9,502 nucleotides of DNA, from the NCBI GenBank assembly GCA_902783445.1, contig CACZQX010000292.1, positions 1 to 9,502 of the forward strand, given 5' to 3'. A program made the position numbers and the translations under genes. The DNA is from an uncultured Lachnospiraceae bacterium (GTDB lineage Bacteria; Bacillota; Clostridia; Lachnospirales; Lachnospiraceae). A model generated the notes under the pieces. It worked only from the letters and a program-made list of their open reading frames with translations, had not been told where the DNA came from and searched no databases. Of the stretch, positions 1-4,030 are shown in pieces; position 1 is the stretch's first letter; every line of letters begins with the position of its first letter.

Positions 1-68
1 CCTGTTGTGATTCCTAACTGTCTGTTAGCGTTCTGTGCTGTAAGATTGTGTTGTACGACCATACCCAT
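1..68 (-). CDS. Flagellin, N-terminal fragment (gene runs off the left edge)
   Basis: Filament subunit, exported by the flagellar type III system. The minus strand from 68 reads MGMVVQHNLTAQNANR and continues LGITTG to the window edge. This is the conserved N-terminal D0 segment of Lachnospiraceae-type flagellins, where MVVQHN and NANR are characteristic. Only about 22 residues are present, so hypervariable domains and C-terminus are not visible. Two starts are possible, ATG at 68 and ATG at 62. AAGGAGG at 83-77 is 8 nt from the first and 14 nt from the second, so the first is chosen although many relatives begin at the second Met. The gene is preceded by its own sigma-28 type promoter (206-179) and a structured leader rich in GGA motifs, so it is probably a separate strongly expressed unit controlled by CsrA/FliW. 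It could be one of several flagellin copies in the genome, so no hag/fliC/fla symbol is assigned. Confidence 0.93.
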   Translation of the reverse strand, partial: MGMVVQHNLTAQNANRQLGITT

Positions 69-73
69 AGTTT

Positions 74-87
74 TTTCCTCCTTGAAA
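74..87 (-). promoter_or_regulatory. Shine-Dalgarno of flagellin presented in a small hairpin loop (putative CsrA site)
   Basis: On the minus strand TTTC-AAGGAG-GAAA can fold into a 4-bp stem whose loop holds most of the ribosome binding site AAGGAGG (83-77), which contains two GGA triplets. In B. subtilis one CsrA site of the hag leader overlaps the Shine-Dalgarno, and this element is in the equivalent place. The stem is weak, and any AGGAGG contains GGA, so its role rests mainly on the stronger hairpin just upstream. Confidence 0.5.
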
Positions 88-95
88 TTGATGAT

Positions 96-113
96 AGTGG
101 AATCCTTTCCACT
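96..113 (-). promoter_or_regulatory. Flagellin leader hairpin with AGGA tetraloop (putative CsrA binding site)
   Basis: The minus strand reads AGTGGAA-AGGA-TTCCACT, a perfect 7-bp inverted repeat closing the tetraloop AGGA. A GGA in the loop of a short hairpin is the preferred CsrA/RsmA recognition structure, and the B. subtilis hag leader also has a second CsrA site upstream of the one at the Shine-Dalgarno. The hairpin lies 13 nt upstream of the AAGGAGG, close enough for a CsrA dimer to bridge both. csrA and fliW lie about 3 kb away on the same strand. Structure and position are seen in the sequence; binding is inferred. Confidence 0.72.
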
Positions 114-132
114 TGAGATGGTGTGTAAATCT

Positions 133-157
133 GGTAACTTCCTGTCCCCGGTTTACC
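133..157 (-). promoter_or_regulatory. Upstream flagellin leader hairpin with two GGA motifs in the loop
   Basis: GGTAA (157-153) can pair with TTACC (137-133) on the minus strand. The 15-nt loop contains GGGGA and AGGA, so it could be a third CsrA contact in the same leader. The stem is only 5 bp and the loop is large, so this is less certain than the AGGA hairpin at 113-96. Confidence 0.4.
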
Positions 158-178
158 CTATTAAATTTTATATCTTTT

Positions 179-206
179 ATATCGGCCATTACATCCGATT
201 ACTTTA
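179..206 (-). promoter_or_regulatory. Sigma-28 (FliA/SigD) type promoter of flagellin
   Basis: Minus strand TAAA (206-203), 16 nt, GCCGATAT (186-179). This matches the flagellar sigma factor consensus TAAA-N15-GCCGATA(A/T) with one extra spacer base, within the known range. Transcription would begin near 172, giving a leader of roughly 100 nt before the ATG at 68. The promoter lies wholly between the FliT-like gene and flagellin. Confidence 0.88.
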
Positions 207-210
207 TAGC

Positions 211-253
211 TAAAATGAAATTTTTTTGTAATGTTTTTTAAAATTTCATTTTA
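211..253 (-). repeat. AT-rich perfect 14-bp inverted repeat before the flagellin promoter
   Basis: Arms 211-224 (TAAAATGAAATTTT) and 240-253 (AAAATTTCATTTTA) are perfect inverted copies around a 15-nt loop. The repeat ends 4 bp before the -35 element. It has a single G-C pair and no T-tract after it on the minus strand, so it is a poor intrinsic terminator. It could be a weak transcript end for the upstream operon, a regulator site, or an AT-rich upstream promoter element; the sequence does not decide. Confidence 0.55.
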
Positions 254-267
254 CTATCTCTTTGATT

Positions 268-299
268 CCGCATATTTGCGGTTTTTCGCCTTGGCGAAA
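268..299 (-). repeat. Two tandem short hairpins directly after the FliT-like stop codon
   Basis: Starting at the base after the TAG, the minus strand has TTTCGCC-AA-GGCGAAA (299-284) and then CCGCA-AATA-TGCGG (281-268). They are the only GC-rich structures in the intergenic region and sit where a transcript end would be expected. No T-tract follows on the minus strand. A T5 run (282-286) follows the 268-281 hairpin only when it is read on the plus strand, where there is no gene. They may be a 3' end stabiliser or an atypical terminator. Confidence 0.5.
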
Positions 300-782
300 C
301 TAATTTCTTTTGTCCATGAACTGCGGATTGATTGTATCAATCTTGTTCATTTCCTTCTGATAAGCGTTCATAGCCTGATTGGAATCTTTTCTCTTTTTGA
401 TATCACGTCTTTCCTCATTCATTTTCTTGTGAACCAAAGAGTCGATTTTCTTCTCTTCAACGCTTATTTTCACGCTCTTGTCGGTAATTTCTTTAATAAG
501 TGCTTTTAACTTAATAATCTGATCCTTGTGAGCGTCTTTATTATTTTGTAACTCTTCCTTTACCCTATTATATACATCCTCAAAGCCGTCATCCAAACTG
601 TCTAATTTTTCAGCCAGCTCACCTTTTTTGTCCGCTGTTTCTTTAAACTCATCAAAATCAAGGTGAGCGCTTGAAAAAATTTTAACCTGATCTGCGTTTA
701 ATTCCGCAATTTCATCAAGTACTTTCGATTTTTTAATAAGGCTTTCGATTAAAATATCGATATAAGTATTATTATCATTCAT
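300..782 (-). CDS. FliT/FlgN-like flagellar export chaperone, 160 aa
   Basis: A highly charged, almost certainly all-helical cytoplasmic protein with no signal peptide or membrane segment. Heptad-like Leu/Ile patterns occur at residues about 8-30 (ILIESLIKKSKVLDEIAELN) and 87-120. The C-terminus ends NPQFMDKRN, a tail I recognise from Lachnospiraceae flagellar clusters, where such proteins are labelled FliT or FlgN. FliT and FlgN chaperones are small helical proteins (about 100-160 aa) that bind FliD or FlgK/FlgL before export. Position directly after fliS favours a FliT role for FliD. The ATG at 782 is 9 nt after the fliS TAG and has no clear Shine-Dalgarno (a distant GGA lies inside the fliS end), so translation is probably coupled to fliS. 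Sequence similarity to classical FliT is too low for a confident symbol. Confidence 0.72.
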   Translation of the reverse strand: MNDNNTYIDILIESLIKKSKVLDEIAELNADQVKIFSSAHLDFDEFKETADKKGELAEKLDSLDDGFEDVYNRVKEELQNNKDAHKDQIIKLKALIKEITDKSVKISVEEKKIDSLVHKKMNEERRDIKKRKDSNQAMNAYQKEMNKIDTINPQFMDKRN

Positions 783-791
783 TATTATTGT

Positions 792-1178
792 CTAAACCAC
801 TTTTTTTTCCTGCTTTGAAAGTTTCATTACTTCTTTCCAGGTATCCCTCATTGTTCTTAAATGTCCCATAATTTCTTCCATAATCTCATTGTCTTTTTTC
901 ATATTTGCTTCAATGAGTCTTTGAAGAAGATATGTATAAACATTGTTGAACTCTTTTGCCACAGGATATTTGAAATCAAGTGATGCTTGGAATTCCTTGA
1001 TAATATTTTCAATTTTTACTATGTTAATGTGAGCTTTTTCGATTTCCTTTTTTTCGATTGCATCCATTGCAAGGTTACCAAACCTAATCGCTCCGTCATA
1101 TAACATAAGGATTAACTCTCCCGGTGATGCTGTGTTTGCCTTAGTGTTTGCGTAAGCTGAATATCCTCTGTTTACCAT
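792..1178 (-). CDS. fliS: Flagellin export chaperone FliS, 128 aa
   Basis: FliS binds the disordered C-terminus of flagellin in the cytoplasm, prevents premature polymerisation and delivers it to the export gate. The protein has the family hallmark near the N-terminus: a Tyr-containing segment followed by TASPGELILMLYDGAIRF (residues about 16-33), then four helices with conserved INIVKIENIIKEFQASLDF. Length is typical (about 125-135 aa). An upstream in-frame TTG at 1184 would add two residues, but AGGAGG (1192-1187) is only 2 nt from it and 8 nt from the ATG at 1178, so 1178 is chosen. It follows fliD by 47 nt and is in the transcript begun at the flaG promoter. In Bacillus FliS also takes part in the FliW-flagellin homeostasis complex, fitting this neighbourhood. 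Confidence 0.96.
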   Translation of the reverse strand: MVNRGYSAYANTKANTASPGELILMLYDGAIRFGNLAMDAIEKKEIEKAHINIVKIENIIKEFQASLDFKYPVAKEFNNVYTYLLQRLIEANMKKDNEIMEEIMGHLRTMRDTWKEVMKLSKQEKKVV

Positions 1179-1225
1179 GGTCAATTCCTCCTAATCCAAA
1201 TAATACTATGTCCTAACCCTTAACG

Positions 1226-2767
1226 TCAACCACCAAGCAATCCTGAAAGGGCACTCTGGCTTGACTGAAGGTTTGCCAATGCTTTTTCCATCGCCGTGAA
1301 TTTTTTATACCAATAATCTTCGTAATCTGCTATTCTGTCTTCCCACTTCTCGATTTCTTTCTTGATATCAGTAGCTTCGCTTTCCATCTGCTTATCATTG
1401 TATACTTTATAAGCACTTGAAAGCTCTGTCGATTTCATCTTATTACCGAGAGCGTTATAAACGCCTTCTGTAAGCTTACTGAAGAATTTTGCTACTGTCT
1501 CGGGATCTTCTTTAATAGCTGCCATAAGCTTATCTGTATTCATTGCCGACAAACTGTCATCTTTATTTCCGTCAATATGATAAGCTTTTTCTTCATTATC
1601 GGCTGCTACAAAGTAACCTGCTGTTTGAATACCAAAGCTTGCAAGTGATAATTTCTTTGTTTCTCCGCCGACTTCGATTTCCAATGTCTGTGAAAAAGCT
1701 GTTGTCATGGCTTCCATAACACCGTTTAATGTAGAATCACGTCTGAGAAGGGAATCTTTTATTTTCTTTTCCCATTTTTCAATCTGATCATCAGACATTT
1801 TTTCTTTTTCTTCATCCGTAAGCGGTTCGTATTTTCCTGCGCTCTCGGCATTGTATGCTGCCGACATGGAATTGATTAATTTGTTAAACTCCGCAAATGT
1901 CTTTTTAATGTTATCATAGATGCTATCATAATCGGTTTCCGTTCTGATAGAAATCTCGCCGTCGGTTTTTGCCTTAGCTGTAATTGTAAGACCGTTAACC
2001 GTATTTGTATTTGTCTCGGATTCAAAATCTGCTCCGTTAAGCTTAAATACGCAGTTTGTACCCTTTTGGTATGCACCGAGTGTTTTTGCTGCCGGTACTT
2101 CCTGTCCGAGATCTGTATAATTATCGGCTGTTGCAAGACCAAGCTTGGAAAGATTCTCAAGTGCCGCCGTGTCGGAAACATCAAACTTAAAGTTGCTTGA
2201 ATCTCCGGTAGATGAAGAATTTATGAAAATTCTGTTATATTTGCTGTCATAACTTGCTTTTAAACCGGCTTCCGTCTGAAGCTGATTTACAAAATCTGAA
2301 ACTGTTGTATTTTCATCTATAGTAATCGTGCCTTTAACGTTTCCTTCATTATCCAAAACATTAATGGAACCTGCACTCATTCCAAGGCTTTCGATTAATT
2401 TCGTATCTTTGTCAACACCCGTAAGTGTTGCGCCTGTAAGATATGAAGCCTTTGCTATACTTGAAATCTCAAGTGTCTGTGTGCCGTTTGCTGCAGCTCC
2501 GTTCGCGCTTACGTCTGCTTTGCTTGCATCCGAAACATTTGTTGTCTTCATATTAAGATATGTAGACTGGAATTTTGCCGATGCAAGTGAACCGGTATAA
2601 AAACTGTATATTTCCGAGTTCATTGACTTCCATGCATCTTGTTTCCATTCATGTTTTGTCTGTTTCTTTTCAACTGTTGATTTTTTATATTTATATGCCG
2701 AAACAAGGTCGCTTACCAATGCTTCAACATCCATATTTGACATGAGTCCCGATAATCTAATACCCAT
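1226..2767 (-). CDS. fliD: Filament cap / hook-associated protein 2, FliD, 513 aa
   Basis: FliD forms the pentameric (sometimes other stoichiometry) cap at the filament tip under which flagellin folds. The N-terminal FliD_N region is clear: GIRLSGLMSNMDVEALVSDL, then a coiled coil to about residue 75. The middle (about 80-275) holds the variable beta-rich domains, including repeats of TLEISSIAKA and VNGLTITAKAKT type. The FliD_C region contains the conserved stretch at about residues 313-350 (KYEPLTDEEKEKM, IEKWEKKIKDSLLRRDSTL). The C-terminus (about 462-513) is a coiled coil ending SALSGLLGG, the normal cap-protein end. Length is within the Firmicute range. GGAGG (2780-2776) is 8 nt from the ATG. 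It lies between flaG and fliS, the common flaG-fliD-fliS order. Only one Cys (239). The secretion signal is expected in the disordered N-terminus; there is no Sec signal. Confidence 0.97.
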   Translation of the reverse strand: MGIRLSGLMSNMDVEALVSDLVSAYKYKKSTVEKKQTKHEWKQDAWKSMNSEIYSFYTGSLASAKFQSTYLNMKTTNVSDASKADVSANGAAANGTQTLEISSIAKASYLTGATLTGVDKDTKLIESLGMSAGSINVLDNEGNVKGTITIDENTTVSDFVNQLQTEAGLKASYDSKYNRIFINSSSTGDSSNFKFDVSDTAALENLSKLGLATADNYTDLGQEVPAAKTLGAYQKGTNCVFKLNGADFESETNTNTVNGLTITAKAKTDGEISIRTETDYDSIYDNIKKTFAEFNKLINSMSAAYNAESAGKYEPLTDEEKEKMSDDQIEKWEKKIKDSLLRRDSTLNGVMEAMTTAFSQTLEIEVGGETKKLSLASFGIQTAGYFVAADNEEKAYHIDGNKDDSLSAMNTDKLMAAIKEDPETVAKFFSKLTEGVYNALGNKMKSTELSSAYKVYNDKQMESEATDIKKEIEKWEDRIADYEDYWYKKFTAMEKALANLQSSQSALSGLLGG

Positions 2768-2786
2768 CGTTTAGTCCTCCTTTTGC

Positions 2787-2817
2787 TTGACGATAAAGAT
2801 TTATCTTTGTTCGTCAA
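2787..2817 (-). repeat. Stem-loop spanning the flaG stop codon, just before the fliD ribosome site
   Basis: TTGACGA (2817-2811) pairs with TCGTCAA (2793-2787). Inside it AAAGAT (2808-2803) pairs with ATCTTT (2800-2795), separated by a small asymmetric bulge (AC opposite A). The flaG TAA is in the apical part. The base of the stem is 6 nt upstream of GGAGG for fliD. No T-tract follows, so termination is unlikely; an mRNA processing or stability element, or one tuning FlaG:FliD ratio, is possible. Confidence 0.6.
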
Positions 2818-3196
2818 CAACAAGTCCTACCATTTCAAATGCTTTTGATACAAGATCCAATGTTTTTTCAGCCGGAAATTCTTTTATAACTTCCTCTGTC
2901 TGTGTATCAATAATTTGCACCGTTATTTTATTTGAGTCTTCGTGATAAGTGAATTGTGCTGAGGTATGTGCGGCGTGTTTGTTAATGTTTTCAATAGCCT
3001 TTTTGATTTCTTCGCCGATTTTTTCTGTGATTTCTACAGGATCGTCGCCCTTTTTAGCAACCACATTAGCACCGTCAGATTTGTCAGCCGTTCCCGGAAA
3101 CTTGCTTGCTTCTTTAACCGCTGCTTGCTGATTATCAACGTTTTGCACTCTTCCTTGATATGCACTTGCACCGTTGTTAATAGGTTCTATTACCAT
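2801..3196 (-). CDS. flaG: Flagellar protein FlaG, 131 aa
   Basis: A small cytoplasmic-looking protein found beside fliD in many polar and peritrichous flagellates. Loss of FlaG alters filament length in several species, but its biochemical job is not settled. The N-terminal half (residues 1-50) is low-complexity and polar. The family domain occupies about 52-131: a helix (EITEKIGEEIKKAIENINKH) followed by the beta pattern FTYHEDSNKITVQIIDTQT and EEVIKEFPAEKTLDLVSKAF, which matches the FlaG consensus of the form VxVxDxxTxEVIRxIPxE. GGAGG (3209-3205) lies 8 nt before the ATG and is held in a hairpin loop. It is the first gene after the sigma-28 type promoter at 3288-3261 and begins the flaG-fliD-fliS-fliT-like operon. 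Confidence 0.93.
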   Translation of the reverse strand: MVIEPINNGASAYQGRVQNVDNQQAAVKEASKFPGTADKSDGANVVAKKGDDPVEITEKIGEEIKKAIENINKHAAHTSAQFTYHEDSNKITVQIIDTQTEEVIKEFPAEKTLDLVSKAFEMVGLVVDEQR

Positions 3197-3198
3197 AG

Positions 3199-3234
3199 TT
3201 TACACCTCCGTATGTAAATTTTTGGTCCCTAAAA
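3199..3234 (-). promoter_or_regulatory. flaG leader: Shine-Dalgarno in hairpin loop plus upstream GGA hairpin (putative CsrA sites)
   Basis: The minus strand at 3218-3199 reads TTTACA-TACGGAGG-TGTAAA, a perfect 6-bp stem whose 8-nt loop contains the whole flaG Shine-Dalgarno GGAGG. Immediately upstream TTTT-AGGGACC-AAAA (3234-3220) can form a weaker hairpin with GGA in its loop. Two adjacent GGA-loop hairpins, one covering the ribosome site, is the arrangement of a CsrA-repressed leader. The stem could also simply modulate ribosome access. Structures are seen; CsrA binding is inferred. Confidence 0.6.
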
Positions 3235-3260
3235 GATACATTAATACTTTCTTACTGTCT

Positions 3261-3288
3261 TTATCGGCAGATATGAATCAAAAATTTA
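3261..3288 (-). promoter_or_regulatory. Sigma-28 (FliA/SigD) type promoter of flaG-fliD-fliS-fliT-like
   Basis: Minus strand TAAA (3288-3285), 16 nt, GCCGATAA (3268-3261), a full match to the flagellar sigma consensus with the same spacer length as the flagellin promoter at 206-179. It lies in the 119-bp gap between csrA and flaG. Predicted transcription start is near 3254, giving a leader of about 58 nt that contains the GGA hairpins. Confidence 0.9.
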
Positions 3289-3315
3289 CCCCTAAACGAA
3301 AATTTTTTCAAAAAA

Positions 3316-3534
3316 TTATTTCAACAGTTTTTTCAATGCATCGATTCCATCTAAATTCATGGCATTCTTGTTTTCTTCTTGGATTTGGAGATAAACTTCT
3401 TTCCTATAAATAGGAACTGACTTAGGTGCATCGATGCCGATTTTTATCTGGTCACCCTTAATCTCTAAAATAGTAATTTCTATATTATTATTGATGATGA
3501 GCGACTCGCCTTTTTTTCTTGATAATGCTAACAA
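3316..3534 (-). CDS. csrA: Carbon storage regulator / translational repressor CsrA, 72 aa, TTG start
   Basis: A homodimeric RNA-binding protein that binds GGA motifs, in Firmicutes chiefly repressing flagellin translation. The sequence starts MLALSRKKGESLIINNNIEI and continues through GIDAPKSVPIYRKEVY. The RNA-contacting Arg6 (in LSRK) and Arg44 (in PIYRKEV) are both present. The C-terminal helix is long (about residues 47-72), as in CsrA proteins that are bound allosterically by FliW. The start is TTG at 3534, since MLALSRKK is invariant in the family and AGGTGG (3549-3544) is 9 nt upstream. That ribosome site lies inside the fliW 3' end, and only 2 nt separate the fliW TAG from the TTG, so translation is probably coupled. 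The csrA ribosome site has no GGA, unlike most others here, arguing against simple autorepression at that site. Confidence 0.98.
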   Translation of the reverse strand: MLALSRKKGESLIINNNIEITILEIKGDQIKIGIDAPKSVPIYRKEVYLQIQEENKNAMNLDGIDALKKLLK

Positions 3535-3536
3535 GG

Positions 3537-3995
3537 CTACTCACCACCTTTCTGTTTGTTTGCTTTTAAAGCCTCGTAAACAGGGTATTTAACCAAGTAC
3601 TCCGTCTCTTCCACAATAATCTGGCAACCTTTACGGGTTTTCGGATTAATTATAATAGGAGCTCGAAGATTTACCGTCATGTTTTCGATCTTATCCGGTA
3701 CCGTAAGAGTAACAAAAACAATTATGTCTCCGTCAGTCTCGCCGATATTTTTGAAAAGTTCGTCTTCTACGCTTGGATTGTAGTTGTCCATTGCGAGAAG
3801 CGGATTCATAACCGGCATTGCAAATGCAGGTTCATCCAAACTCTGGAGCCAGATAACCGAATTATCTTCCTCGTCCTCATCGTGAATCAAAGTAAATTTT
3901 TTAAGAAAATCAAATCCGATAATTCCCAAATCGAAGTTAATGATTTTTTCTTCATCGATCTCAATTTCCCCAAACATTCTGGTGTTAATCTTCAT
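3537..3995 (-). CDS. fliW: Flagellar assembly factor FliW (CsrA antagonist), 152 aa
   Basis: FliW is a cytoplasmic beta-barrel protein that binds either CsrA or flagellin. When free of flagellin it sequesters CsrA allosterically and permits flagellin synthesis; excess intracellular flagellin displaces CsrA and shuts translation down. Family motifs are all visible: GEIEIDEEKIINFDLGIIGF (residues 9-28), an F-x-L-I strand, the acidic DEDEED stretch, WLQSLDEPAFAMPV (49-62), FVTLTVP (94-100), and MTVNLRAPIIIN followed by KTRKGCQIIV (106-128). Length is typical (about 145-160). AAGGG (4008-4004) lies 8 nt before the ATG. It follows flgL by 35 nt and is tightly joined to csrA. Upstream of its ATG is a purine run with repeated GGA (minus strand 4015-4004). 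Confidence 0.98.
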   Translation of the reverse strand: MKINTRMFGEIEIDEEKIINFDLGIIGFDFLKKFTLIHDEDEEDNSVIWLQSLDEPAFAMPVMNPLLAMDNYNPSVEDELFKNIGETDGDIIVFVTLTVPDKIENMTVNLRAPIIINPKTRKGCQIIVEETEYLVKYPVYEALKANKQKGGE

Positions 3996-4030
3996 GATTT
4001 ACGCCCTTCCTTCCCTGGTTTTAATAAACT

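Noticed and set aside
268..290. Plus-strand intrinsic terminator (CCGCA-TATT-TGCGG followed by T5)
   Set aside because: It has the right shape on the plus strand, but no plus-strand gene ends here; kept only as an inverted repeat.
7..509. Plus-strand open frames over the flagellin leader and the FliT-like gene
   Set aside because: They overlap the flagellin start, sigma-28 promoter and the FliT-like coding region on the other strand and have no family resemblance; the intergenic bases are accounted for by promoter and leader structures.
1179..1184. TTG at 1184 as the fliS start, adding Met-Thr
   Set aside because: The AGGAGG at 1192-1187 is only 2 nt from the TTG but 8 nt from the ATG at 1178, the spacing used by most other genes here.
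1596..1603. A second GCCGATAA on the minus strand inside fliD
   Set aside because: Again no -35 element at the right distance and it is explained by Ala-Asp-Asn codons.
2121..2128. GCCGATAA on the minus strand inside fliD, a match to the sigma-28 -10 element
   Set aside because: No TAAA lies 14-17 nt upstream, and the bases are in-frame Ala-Asp-Asn codons of FliD; treated as chance.
3301..3317. AATTTTTT-C-AAAAAATT palindrome overlapping the csrA stop, as a csrA terminator
   Set aside because: It consists only of A/T pairs with a 1-nt centre, too weak for intrinsic termination; more likely A/T run composition. Readthrough into flaG remains possible.
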